Origin: UBA11740 sp035635855
GTDB taxonomy: Bacteria; Acidobacteriota; Blastocatellia; Pyrinomonadales; Pyrinomonadaceae
Reading direction: 5' to 3'
Assembly: GCA_035635855.1 (NCBI GenBank)
Contig: DASQAF010000034.1
Location: 310,001 to 374,000, forward strand
DNA length: 64,000 nucleotides
Below the pieces are notes generated by a model. The model made no database searches and was not told where the DNA came from. It was given only the letters and a program-made list of their open reading frames with translations. A program made the position numbers and the translations under genes. Positions 33,540 through 42,456 of the stretch are shown here, piece by piece; the stretch's first letter is position 1, and each line of letters starts with the position of its first letter.

Positions 33540-34553
33540 ATGAAATGGTTAACTACCTTATCGCAGATAGCTCTTCTAGGAGTATCTGTCTGCTTCGCAG
33601 CTCCTTCAGTTAAGTCAGCGAACTATCGTTCAAATGTGCTCATAAACAGAATCGAAGGGATGGTGTGGGATCCAGGCCGTCGTCCTGTGGCGGACGTTTA
33701 TGTCGAGCTACAGAATGAGAACTACTCAACCATCAGCAGGACGCGGACGGATTCCACCGGTCGCTTCTCATTCATCGGAATTCAGAGTGGACGCTACAAT
33801 GTCAAAGTTCTCACTACTGGGACTAATTATATAGAGTATACGGAAAGCGTTGAGCTGGTTAGCGTGCTCCGAGGAGGCAGTGACTCAGTCTATTTGGACA
33901 TCTATCTGAAAATCGACAAACGCAAATTCAATAGCGGGTTTAATGGCATATCCGAGGTCGTGTTTGTTCAGGAGGTGCCGGAAGAGGCGCGAAGACTTTA
34001 TAAGAAAGGCCTTAAAGATATCAATGATGGCAGCAAAGGCTTTGATGAAATAGAACAGGCTCTAAGAGTTTTCCCTGAGTACTTTGATGCGCTTAACACG
34101 CTAGGATGTGAATACGTTGCACGAAAAGAATATCAAAAATCGCTTGCGTATTTGATCAGGTCGATCGATGTTAATCAAAGAAGTTTTTCCAGCTTTTATG
34201 CTCTGGCTTATGCTTGTTATGAGCTAAATCACAGGCCAGAAGCTCTGGAAGCCGCCAGGGCAGCGACAGTTCTTCAACCCACTTCGGTAAATGCTCAATT
34301 ATTATATGGCACCTTATTGCGCCTCGACGGCAGTTACGAAAAGGCTGAGAAGGTGTTATTAGAGGGTAAGAAATTAAGCAAGGAAAGGTCGGTTCCGGAA
34401 ATCCACTGGCAGTTGGCTTTGCTTTATAACAAGCTTGGCCGTAACAAGGAGGCTGCGGATGAGTTAGAAGAGTACCTCAAGCTGCAACCTGATGCGCCTA
34501 ACAAAAAAGAAATTCAAGGTTTGATCGCTAAACTCCGAAGGCCATCCAAATAG
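33540..34553 (+). CDS. Secreted TPR protein with carboxypeptidase-regulatory-like domain (module B)
   Basis: 337 residues starting MKWLTTLSQIALLG at ATG 33540, with GGGAG and AAAGG just upstream. Signal peptide ends about 26. Regulatory-like domain IEGMVWDPGRRPVADVYVELQNENYSTISRTRTDSTGRFSFIGIQSGRYNVKVLTTG, then a TPR array (FDALNTLGCEYVARKEYQKSLAYLIRSIDVNQ, PEALEAARAATVLQPTSVNAQLLYGTLLRLDGSYEKAEKVLLEG, KLGRNKEAADELEEYLKLQPDA). Architecture as in 28007-29011 but weakly similar in detail. Codon use is A+T-rich (25 G+C in the 60 bases from 34021), unlike genes outside 33-41 kb. Convergent with the next VWFA gene. Confidence 0.82.
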   Translation: MKWLTTLSQIALLGVSVCFAAPSVKSANYRSNVLINRIEGMVWDPGRRPVADVYVELQNENYSTISRTRTDSTGRFSFIGIQSGRYNVKVLTTGTNYIEYTESVELVSVLRGGSDSVYLDIYLKIDKRKFNSGFNGISEVVFVQEVPEEARRLYKKGLKDINDGSKGFDEIEQALRVFPEYFDALNTLGCEYVARKEYQKSLAYLIRSIDVNQRSFSSFYALAYACYELNHRPEALEAARAATVLQPTSVNAQLLYGTLLRLDGSYEKAEKVLLEGKKLSKERSVPEIHWQLALLYNKLGRNKEAADELEEYLKLQPDAPNKKEIQGLIAKLRRPSK

Positions 34554-34789
34554 AAGCTTAGCATAAGGATTCCTGGCCTTGTCGTTCTGAATTGTGATCG
34601 CGCAAGCCGCTGTTCAGTCCTATAACTTCGCCAAACTAAGAAACACCATACTCGTCCAACTCCGCTTCAAACCATTCTTTCTGAGTAGCTTCGAACGCTC
34701 GTGTGCAACCCCCACCGAGTTGTTGAAAACCAGGGGGTTTCGGACGTGTATAAATAGCCAGGAGCCCCAAAGCAGACCGTATTTTTCAC
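34554..34789. other. Non-coding gap between convergent genes
   Basis: 236 bp in which I recognise no gene, terminator or repeat. Confidence 0.35.
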
Positions 34790-37006
34790 TCAAGGAATAA
34801 TTTCAAAATCGGTCCACTGCGTGGCAATCTGGCCTTTCTCTCCCACCAACAAATCCTTTACGATGACTTGCAAAACATAATCGCCCGGCGGCATTTTCTT
34901 GCCAAGGTCAAACACCCCAGACGTGTCAATGCTCTGTAAATTCGATTGTTGGCTAGCGTTAAGATCTTTTTCCGGGGAGATAAAAATCTCTTTACCATCT
35001 CGATAAACTATGTACTGCATAACTAGATGCGGTTTAGTCGCCTTGTCCGTTTTTGCGTTGTAAGTTGAGAAATCAAATCTAATGGTATCGCCACCGTGGA
35101 AATAGCGCCTGGCGTTGTCGCGCTCTTCATCCGACTGGAACTGCTTGGTCGAGGACGTTTCTTCAGGTTTCTTAGCACCATAGCGTTCGATGACAATGCC
35201 GGATAATGCCAGGTGGTTTTCCTTCAGATTCGGAACTTCAATGAATTGGTTAGCCGAACCGATACGCGAAGTCGCTGTGTCTCTCATGACGACGCGCAAT
35301 TGATACCCACCCGGCTTCTTAATTGGAACTGTGATGGTGGCAACAAAGCCTTTTTCGCGGATCTCGCGCAAAATGTCTCCTTTGGCTTTGATCGTTTCCG
35401 TACGGCTGACCTCATCAACGACAGTTCCATTGTCGCCGACAATTACTGACACAATATCGAAAGTGGCTTCTTGCCAGCCGTCCGCTTCTTCCGAAAACTT
35501 CAACCCACCTCCATCAACGTAAACAAGCGACCGCATAAAAGTGCCCGTCTGCGCATCGCTGGCAAATAGAGAAGTCAGCCGTAAATCAATGTCACCCGAA
35601 CTGAATGGTGAAGTTAAGGCAGTCAGAATTTGTTGCCGCGGAGTCTTTGGCGCAGAGCTCATATCTTCATCTTTGACTCCGAAGAATCCGCTCCGATAGC
35701 GAACATGCAATTCAGGACGCTTCAGTTTAACGGTCAGTTTATGAAAGCGGGCCTTCTTTGGGTCGAAAGTCTCGCTATCGGGCCGGTATCCAAGCAAGTA
35801 ATAACCTTTCTGGTCATTCAAGACGCGCTCAATGCCTTTGCCTAAATCATTGTTGTTAATAACAGCGAATCCGCCGGTTTGTTCGGCCAGGGCTTTCAAT
35901 CCTTGTTGCGTTTCATACAATTCTGTCGAACGATCTGCTCCGAACTGGTCCACAACGCGACTACCGGACCTGATAAAATCCTCAAAACTGTCTTGAGCAT
36001 CAACCATTGGAACTACCATTCCGCGGGCGTCTATTGTGTAAATAATAACGGATGAACGATTAGCTAATTCCGCCAAACGCTGAAAATTATCCATCAGACG
36101 AGGATTCGGTTTCTTGATACCGTTATCTAAATCATATAGTCCAAAGCCGTCGGAAAATAACACCACAGCTTTGCGTCCAGGTAAGTCGCGTATTCCTTTC
36201 ACGACGTAATTCACAGCGCCAAGGGTTCCAACTGCAAAGATATCTTGTCTAAATTCACTGAACTGCTTTTGTGATGCGACCGTTTCAGCGGTCGATCGGT
36301 TTTCCATTTCAATGATTTCCGGTGGCGTTCGAGGATTCTGAGCGGCGGTTGCCGAGCCCGCGGCGCCGAAATCGGACGGATCAACTGATTGAAATACACT
36401 TATCCCGGCGCGTCCCGCTGGATACCAGCGCAGTTTCTCAATTGCCGCATAAAGCATTCGCTTGTCTGATGTAAATTGCTGTGATACTCCAGATCCCTTG
36501 CTGGTGCGGATGATTGCCACGAGATCGCCGGGCTGCATCTGCTCGTCCACAAATTTCTTGAGCGCCGATTTAACCGCACCCATACTTCCAAACGATAAGC
36601 CTAAATCATCGACCACCAGCGCAAGAGTTCGATGTACCTGTTCAGGGTGTAACTGGCCTGGCACAGACGGAATCGAAGGTGCATTCTTGTTTGGTTTGAC
36701 AGTGATTGCGGCGTCGGTTGATCTGTCCGGTTGAAGCTCAACAAATGAGAAATTTGTGATCTGCTGCTTTTTGTTGTTTTCGTAAATCTCGAAATCGTCC
36801 GCAGTGAGTCCTGAGACGATTTTGCCGTTCTTGTCCAGGACAGTTGCGTCAACTTGAATTAAGTTAGTCGAGATTTTTACAACATCTTTGTCTTCGACAC
36901 GCGGAGTCGGTTGTGGATTCTGGCGGGGCGCCACCCTCTGACCAAAGGCTGTTGTAAAAAATAGAGAGCAAATTATTAAGACGCTGACCCGTAAGAATCC
37001 CCACAT
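34790..37006 (-). CDS. Secreted VWFA-related Acidobacterial domain protein (module B)
   Basis: 738 residues. Signal peptide ends TTAFGQ. Same layout as 25702-27975: VVKISTNLIQVDATVLDKNGKIVSGLTADDFEIYENNKKQQITNFSFVEL, VWA core LALVVDDLGLSFGSMGAVKSALKKFVDEQMQPGDLVAIIRTSKG, GRKAVVLFSDGFGLYDL, VIIYTIDARGMV, and C-terminal beta-rich repeats (GYQLRVVMRDTATSRIGSANQFIEVPN, GDYVLQVIVKDLLVGEKG). The metal site DDLGLS is degenerate, as in the paralogue. Downstream of receptor B but behind a terminator. Function unknown, extracellular or periplasmic. Confidence 0.85.
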   Translation of the reverse strand: MWGFLRVSVLIICSLFFTTAFGQRVAPRQNPQPTPRVEDKDVVKISTNLIQVDATVLDKNGKIVSGLTADDFEIYENNKKQQITNFSFVELQPDRSTDAAITVKPNKNAPSIPSVPGQLHPEQVHRTLALVVDDLGLSFGSMGAVKSALKKFVDEQMQPGDLVAIIRTSKGSGVSQQFTSDKRMLYAAIEKLRWYPAGRAGISVFQSVDPSDFGAAGSATAAQNPRTPPEIIEMENRSTAETVASQKQFSEFRQDIFAVGTLGAVNYVVKGIRDLPGRKAVVLFSDGFGLYDLDNGIKKPNPRLMDNFQRLAELANRSSVIIYTIDARGMVVPMVDAQDSFEDFIRSGSRVVDQFGADRSTELYETQQGLKALAEQTGGFAVINNNDLGKGIERVLNDQKGYYLLGYRPDSETFDPKKARFHKLTVKLKRPELHVRYRSGFFGVKDEDMSSAPKTPRQQILTALTSPFSSGDIDLRLTSLFASDAQTGTFMRSLVYVDGGGLKFSEEADGWQEATFDIVSVIVGDNGTVVDEVSRTETIKAKGDILREIREKGFVATITVPIKKPGGYQLRVVMRDTATSRIGSANQFIEVPNLKENHLALSGIVIERYGAKKPEETSSTKQFQSDEERDNARRYFHGGDTIRFDFSTYNAKTDKATKPHLVMQYIVYRDGKEIFISPEKDLNASQQSNLQSIDTSGVFDLGKKMPPGDYVLQVIVKDLLVGEKGQIATQWTDFEIIP

Positions 37007-37287
37007 GCTATTTCAATTCCTTTTCAAGTATTCCCTGTCTCGCAAACGCCGAAATAACAACATCCGTCGTCATCATGGGATTTTACGTCTTCGCCTCGCC
37101 CTCTTTCAATCCAAGGCCAGAGTCTGCCGAGTGAGCAATAATGCTGGCGTGCAAACGGCAGACAAGGCGCGTGCGCATCTTCTCGCAGGACCTGAATCAA
37201 CGCTCCTGTGGATCTGTTGGTTCGCCGGGTTTAGCCTTATCGACAGAGACACTGTGTGCAAGACCCGCAACGATTGAGGGGATTGGG

Positions 37288-37321
37288 TAAAAAAAAAGCC
37301 CATCCTAAAAGGACGGGCTTT
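37288..37321 (-). terminator. Intrinsic terminator after receptor B
   Basis: Minus strand AAGCCCGTCC-TTTTA-GGATGGGCTT followed by eight or more T. Stem bases 37311-37320 and 37296-37305, with the A-run at 37289-37297 giving the U-tract. A textbook Rho-independent terminator; the stem is also flanked by A/T on the other side. Confidence 0.88.
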
Positions 37322-37344
37322 AAAGTTTCCAGCTAAATTGCTAA

Positions 37345-40300
37345 CTAGAAGATGAATCGCAGACCGAAACGAACGGAGCGCGGCTCTTGCCAGGTAATTG
37401 GATTACCGAAAGAGGCACTTCTAGCCACACTGGTTCCACAAATCGTGGCCGAAGCACAAATTAACGGCTCCGTTGCAGCATATTGGCTCAACACGCCGAC
37501 GCTGGTTAGGATGTTGGTAGCAGCCACTGTATCTCCACTGGCAACAACATCAGTCTGATCGAGTGCCCAGTAACCGCTAGTCTTGTTCTGGGCAAATGCC
37601 AGCGGGGTGTTGTGGTTGAAGACATTGATCACGTTGAGATCAAGCGCAAGCGTGTACTTGTTTTCACTACCGAATCTGATTCGGTGCGTCACGTTCACGT
37701 CAGTTTGCTTGAACTTTGGTGACCGTCCACGGTCTCCACGCTTCGTTTCGACAATCGGAATGCCAAAGATATTCACGAAAGTCGTCAAAGGCGTTCCGGA
37801 TTCCAGCGTAGTAAAGAACGAAAGGTCTGTAGTATTCGTTCTGCTGTGCATCCAGTCATAGCTATAGGTTCCCGACGCCTTAAAGACATGCGTACGGTCT
37901 AACGGGAGGGTCCCGTTATCCGGCTTGCCGCTGGCGGTGAATCCAACCCAGGGTTCATCAAACTCGCGAGAAACGTTTGGATCGGTACGTCCGCCTCCAG
38001 TAGCATTCAACTCATCCGGATTGGCCAGACCTGAGTAATTACCTTTCAAGCGGCTAAGCGTATAGTTTAAGTTCAAACTAAGGTTTTTCACGAAGCGAGT
38101 ATCCACTTCAACCTGAAGAGCGGTGTACTTACGCTCTGGTACCGCCGCCTTGGCATAACCCAACTGCTTGTAGACTGAAAGGGCCAGGCCCTCCCCCGGG
38201 TTGCCAATGACATAAGCTTCACCTGCTGGGGTCGGAATGCCGGCATCTTCAATGGTCTTATCAAGTTTCCGGTGCAAGTACCGAGCGGTAAGAATCGTTG
38301 CCCGCGTAACCTCCCGCTGAAACTCGAATGTATATTCAGTTTGGGTGTACGGCTTTACGTTCGGGTCAACTGCACCGTTGGTAAAGACATCTGCGCCCGG
38401 TATGTTTGAGGCAATCCGCCAGTCCTGATCGCAAAGATAACTGTTAGGGCCAGCCGGGGTTATCGGACACTGTCCACCATTCGGCCAGGCGAAACTACCG
38501 TGCAGGTTCGCCACCGTATAGTAGCTGTACTGATGGTCCGAAGTAATATAGAAATAATCGGTGTGGTAGAAGTTGCCGCCGAACGAGCCTTGCGGCAACG
38601 AGAACTTCAACCGATCATAGAACCGGCCATAGAAACCGGAAAGCTTTGTCTTACCATCCTTGGTAAGCGCGTAAGCGGCGCCGAGACGCGGGCCGATCTT
38701 GTCTTTCCAACCCCACTTAAGATCTATGTGAGTTGTGTTGAAAGCAGGAATCTGTTCCTGTTCCAGGCGAATTCCCAGATTCAAAGTCAACCGGCTTGTC
38801 GGCTGCCATTTATCCTGGAAGAAGACCGTATTCGCCAGGTTGGTCGCCTTACCGCTGGCCGCAAACTGATAATTAAGACCGCTACCAACAACGGTCACAC
38901 CGGGTGCAAGTCCAGTAGGCAACGGATAAAGACCGCCACCTGCCGGACATGGAATGTTGAATTGGACATAAACGAAATGGCAATCAATACCAGCTGTGCC
39001 TATGCCGTAGTACAAATACGAACGGCCCTGACCACCCTGTGGGAAAATGTTACCGCTCAAAACGTCATTAAAGATCTTGCTTCTTTCGTAGCCGCCTTTG
39101 AGATCGTGGCGGCCAAGGCCATTAAACGAATACCCGAGGTTGGCATCGATCGTGGTACGGAGAGATACATCCCTGAAGATCTGATCGTTGCTTCCAATGT
39201 TTGCGAATCCCTGGCTGCAACCCGCGACAGCAACCAATGCCGCAGGAACTTGCTGGCAGATGATGCGCGGGTCGGTCGCTATGCCATAAGACCCGAGCTT
39301 TTGATTCTGAAAGCCGCGGGTATATCGCACATCGGCAACTATCTTGCTTGTCGGTATCCAGACGCCTTCAACTCTAAAGTTAGTCGAGTTCTGCCGCCCG
39401 CCCTGCAAATTCGCAAGCACCGCTCCCTGGTAGGTTACTCCGTTTAGGACGGCAGTTCCCGGCGAACCATTCACATACGAACCGCCCAGCAGCGGACGAT
39501 GGTCAACAATTGGATTCCAGGTAAAGCTGGAATATATGCGAAGTGAGTTAATGGGCGCGGCATCGAGCCTGACTGCCGAGTAGTTGTAGGTAGTCTTTTC
39601 GGTCACTGTCTGAACGTTTGACGCACCTGGCAGGGCGGCAACGGTGGCGCTAAGGGTACGCGGAGCGCGAGTTGTGCCAATACCCTGAATGTAGCTGGTG
39701 GTTCGCGTAGTATTTATAATCCGAGGACTATGAATAGCAAAGAACCACAGCTTATTCTTGACAACTGGGCCACCCATAGAAGCCGTCGGATACTCATTTA
39801 CACCCGTGTCTCTTTTCTGCGGGAAATATTCAAGGATTTGACCGCTACTGGATTGCGTCGTCAGTGTATTGCTCAGTATCGGACGGGGACCGGCATTAAG
39901 TCTCTGGCTGCTGAATTGATAACCGAACTCACCGTGGAATTCATTTGAACCACTCTTGGTAACGGCATTAACAACGCCGCCTGTGGCGCCACCGAATTCC
40001 GCTTCGAATCCGCTGGACTTAACCTGGATTTCCTGCAAAGCCTGATACGGAACATCATTGTTGGTGTTCAAGAGACCATTTTTATAATTCTGCGTCTCTT
40101 GCCCGTCAATGAGAAAACTGTTTTCAAGTCCCGTAGAGCCGTTAATTGTATACTGTCCTCCGAGAGGTTCCGGGCGAACTGCAACGGTAGTTTTCAGTAA
40201 GCTCGTAAAACCGGTTCCTTTCGGTAGATTATCAATTTGACGAACTGAAATATTGCTCTGTGCCTTAGTTTCAGTCGGGTCGATGGTAACGCCGGCGTCG

Positions 40301-40671
40301 GTGGTAACGTTCACTGTGGCGCCAACGCCAGCCGTCGTAGCTGCAAAGTCAACAATACTTACGTTACCGATGGTGACCAGGACATTGTCCTTAGTCTGCC
40401 CTGCGAACCCGCTGCTGGCAGCAATTGATACTTTATAGGTTCCAGGAGGAACCTGTAGGGCGCTGAAGAAACCATTCGAGTCGGTTTGAGCTGTGCGCTT
40501 AAAACCGATGCTCACACCGTCTATTGTGACGGCCACGTTCGGAACAACCGCGCCATTCGGGTCCTTAACGGTTCCTTGAATTTCGCCGGTCGTTTGTTGA
40601 GCAAGCGCCGACGCCGCGAAGCAAAGAACAACCGACAGAGCCAGCGCAAAAAATCCAACATTCTTTCTCAT
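37345..40671 (-). CDS. TonB-dependent receptor with N-terminal carboxypeptidase-regulatory domain (Oar-like, module B)
   Basis: 1108 residues. Signal peptide ends ASALAQQ. Regulatory-like domain (about 27-105: GEIQGTVKDPNGAVVPNVAVTIDGVSIGFKRTAQTDSNGFFSALQVPPGTYKVSIAA), plug with VRQIDNLPKGTGFTSLLKTTVAVRPEPLGGQYTINGSTGLENSFLIDGQE, and a barrel ending SVRFGLRFIF. SD AGGAG before the ATG. Preceded by a sigma54-type promoter and a TTCGG dyad, followed by an intrinsic terminator. Related to receptor A but clearly diverged; the ligand is unknown. Confidence 0.93.
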   Translation of the reverse strand: MRKNVGFFALALSVVLCFAASALAQQTTGEIQGTVKDPNGAVVPNVAVTIDGVSIGFKRTAQTDSNGFFSALQVPPGTYKVSIAASSGFAGQTKDNVLVTIGNVSIVDFAATTAGVGATVNVTTDAGVTIDPTETKAQSNISVRQIDNLPKGTGFTSLLKTTVAVRPEPLGGQYTINGSTGLENSFLIDGQETQNYKNGLLNTNNDVPYQALQEIQVKSSGFEAEFGGATGGVVNAVTKSGSNEFHGEFGYQFSSQRLNAGPRPILSNTLTTQSSSGQILEYFPQKRDTGVNEYPTASMGGPVVKNKLWFFAIHSPRIINTTRTTSYIQGIGTTRAPRTLSATVAALPGASNVQTVTEKTTYNYSAVRLDAAPINSLRIYSSFTWNPIVDHRPLLGGSYVNGSPGTAVLNGVTYQGAVLANLQGGRQNSTNFRVEGVWIPTSKIVADVRYTRGFQNQKLGSYGIATDPRIICQQVPAALVAVAGCSQGFANIGSNDQIFRDVSLRTTIDANLGYSFNGLGRHDLKGGYERSKIFNDVLSGNIFPQGGQGRSYLYYGIGTAGIDCHFVYVQFNIPCPAGGGLYPLPTGLAPGVTVVGSGLNYQFAASGKATNLANTVFFQDKWQPTSRLTLNLGIRLEQEQIPAFNTTHIDLKWGWKDKIGPRLGAAYALTKDGKTKLSGFYGRFYDRLKFSLPQGSFGGNFYHTDYFYITSDHQYSYYTVANLHGSFAWPNGGQCPITPAGPNSYLCDQDWRIASNIPGADVFTNGAVDPNVKPYTQTEYTFEFQREVTRATILTARYLHRKLDKTIEDAGIPTPAGEAYVIGNPGEGLALSVYKQLGYAKAAVPERKYTALQVEVDTRFVKNLSLNLNYTLSRLKGNYSGLANPDELNATGGGRTDPNVSREFDEPWVGFTASGKPDNGTLPLDRTHVFKASGTYSYDWMHSRTNTTDLSFFTTLESGTPLTTFVNIFGIPIVETKRGDRGRSPKFKQTDVNVTHRIRFGSENKYTLALDLNVINVFNHNTPLAFAQNKTSGYWALDQTDVVASGDTVAATNILTSVGVLSQYAATEPLICASATICGTSVARSASFGNPITWQEPRSVRFGLRFIF

Positions 40672-40729
40672 TTATTTACTCCTATAATCTTTGGGTGGAG
40701 ATTTCGAATTCCAATGCAGGCAGGATTCG

Positions 40730-40745
40730 AGCAATTTACAAGCCA
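40730..40745 (-). promoter_or_regulatory. Candidate sigma54 (-24/-12) promoter of receptor B
   Basis: Minus strand TGGCTTGTAAATTGCT, exact TGGC-N7-TTGC. The predicted start near 40718 gives a 47-nt leader to the ATG at 40671. Confidence 0.6.
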
Positions 40746-40865
40746 CATCTTCGCCAAAGGTTCCTCGCGTGCCGCCAAAACCTTTGCATTCCTAAATTTA
40801 GCTTGACCTCAGAGAGCGAGCCGCGGCCCAGCCACTGCCGCTTCGGTAGCATACTTCACCAAAAT

Positions 40866-40883
40866 TTCGGATTTCACTCCGAA
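40866..40883. promoter_or_regulatory. TTCGG-N8-CCGAA dyad upstream of receptor B
   Basis: TTCGGATTTCACTCCGAA. On the minus strand, TTCGGAGTGAAATCCGAAA aligns with TTCGGAATAAAACCGAAA upstream of receptor A. It lies 120-150 bp upstream of the -24/-12 element. Confidence 0.5.
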
Positions 40884-41125
40884 GTTTTGTAATTACTCCG
40901 ATCCAGCCCTGGTGAGTTAAAGGATTACCCTTAACATGAACTGCCTTTTTTCAGCGGTCCTGGCTCGACGCAACCATCTTCGGTTATTCCATTCTGAGCT
41001 GCCCGTATTGAGAGACTTGAGCGAGTCTTTCCCACATAGAACAGGTTTTCCCTCTAATACACACAGGTGGTACCTACGGCATGATAAACTTCGCGCGTCT
41101 GGAATCATTGAGAGTCAACCCAACT

Positions 41126-42442
41126 ATGACCAGCCGAATCTATCGCGATCCAGTTCACAACATCATTCCTTTGCGCGACGACAGCGCTGAAGGAAAGTTG
41201 ATGATTCGTCTGATCGACACGCCGGAATTCCAACGGCTGCGACGCATCAAACAACTCGGACTCGGCCTTTATACTTATCAGGGAGCCGAGCACTCACGAT
41301 TCACGCATAGCCTGGGCGCGCTGCATCTGATGACGCGCATTCTTGATCAACTCAGCGACCGCTATCAGATTTCGGATCGCGATCACGCGGCGGCGCGGGC
41401 CGCGGCGCTCTTACACGATGTGGGCCACGGGCCGTTTTCGCATGCAATGGAAAGCGTCCTCGGCGTACATCACGAGCAGTTGACGATGCAAGCCGTTCTT
41501 TCGGCGGAAACCGAATTGGGCCAAACGCTGTCGTCGTATTCCAGAGAATTGCCCGGACGCGTTGCTTCGATTATTGAAGGGACCTTCAAGCCGGCGGCGT
41601 TGGCGCAGCTGGTTTCTTCGCAACTCGACGTGGATCGAATGGATTATCTGCTGCGCGATTCGTTGATGACCGGCGCGAAGTACGGGCTTTATGATTTGGA
41701 ATGGATCATTAACGCTCTGCAGATCGACGAGGACGGCGATCGGGTTTACATAGCTGCGCGAGGCATCTATGCGGTCGAGGAATATCTGCAAGCACGCTAC
41801 TACATGTTTCGCCAGGTTTACTTTCATCGCTCGCTGCGCTCAGCTGAAGCCGTCTTGCGCTCAGCTTTACGCCGAGCACTGCAATTGGTTGAAGAGGGCA
41901 AGCACGTCTGGTGGGCGGCAGGCACTTCGTTTGAAAAGATTCTGCACCGCCAAATGCTTACCATCACCGAGCATCTGGAGATGGATGATTCAGACGTCAT
42001 CTTTCATATGAAACAGTGGCAACGTTCGAGTGATCCGGTGCTGAGCGATCTGAGTCAGCGCTTCGTGGGCCGGCGTCTTTTTAAGGCTATCGATCTCGAC
42101 ATGCCTGAAGCCGAACGGAAAGATTTTCTGGACGCCGCTCGGACTGTAGTCGAGCGCGGGGGGTTCGCGCCCGAATACTATTTCATCGAAGACCGGGCCA
42201 CCGATGTGCCTTACTACATTTACTATACGGCGGAAGGTGTTGACCCTCGCACGCGTATCTACGTCGAAGACGGCTATGCACATCCGCAGATCCGCGAAAT
42301 CAGCGAGGTCAGCGAGGCCGTACGCGGCCTGCGACGCGGTTATGCATTGCACCGCGTCTGCTTCCCCGCGGAAGTGAAAGACGAAGTTTACCGGCTTTAC
42401 CACGGCGCTTCTCCCGAAACCACCGCGGCAACAAGTGTCTGA
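41126..42442 (+). CDS. HD-domain phosphohydrolase (SAMHD1/dGTPase-like)
   Basis: About 438 residues. Opens with SRIYRDPVHNIIPL and IDTPEFQRLRRIKQLGLGLYTYQGAEHSRFTHSLGALHLM, the signature of the dNTPase-like HD family (COG1078), followed by the metal-binding HD in ALLHDVGHGPFSHAME and the third His/Asp in QLDVDRMDYLLRDSLMTGAKYG. Probably hydrolyses dNTPs or a related nucleotide. MTSRIYRDP at 41126 is taken as the start; an in-frame ATG at 41081 would add 15 residues. The stop is 14 bp from the next start, so the two genes form an operon. Confidence 0.88.
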   Translation: MTSRIYRDPVHNIIPLRDDSAEGKLMIRLIDTPEFQRLRRIKQLGLGLYTYQGAEHSRFTHSLGALHLMTRILDQLSDRYQISDRDHAAARAAALLHDVGHGPFSHAMESVLGVHHEQLTMQAVLSAETELGQTLSSYSRELPGRVASIIEGTFKPAALAQLVSSQLDVDRMDYLLRDSLMTGAKYGLYDLEWIINALQIDEDGDRVYIAARGIYAVEEYLQARYYMFRQVYFHRSLRSAEAVLRSALRRALQLVEEGKHVWWAAGTSFEKILHRQMLTITEHLEMDDSDVIFHMKQWQRSSDPVLSDLSQRFVGRRLFKAIDLDMPEAERKDFLDAARTVVERGGFAPEYYFIEDRATDVPYYIYYTAEGVDPRTRIYVEDGYAHPQIREISEVSEAVRGLRRGYALHRVCFPAEVKDEVYRLYHGASPETTAATSV

Positions 42443-42456
42443 GGAAATTGTCATTT

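Larger units (their letters stand above)
40672..41125. other. 454-bp regulatory gap between divergent receptor B and HD-domain gene
   Basis: Contains the receptor B -24/-12 element (40730-40745), the TTCGG-N8-CCGAA dyad (40866-40883) with a further CTCCGAT at 40897-40903, and a short CACAGGTGGTACCTAC stretch (41061-41076) related to the GGTGGTAC repeat. No gene recognised. Confidence 0.5.
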
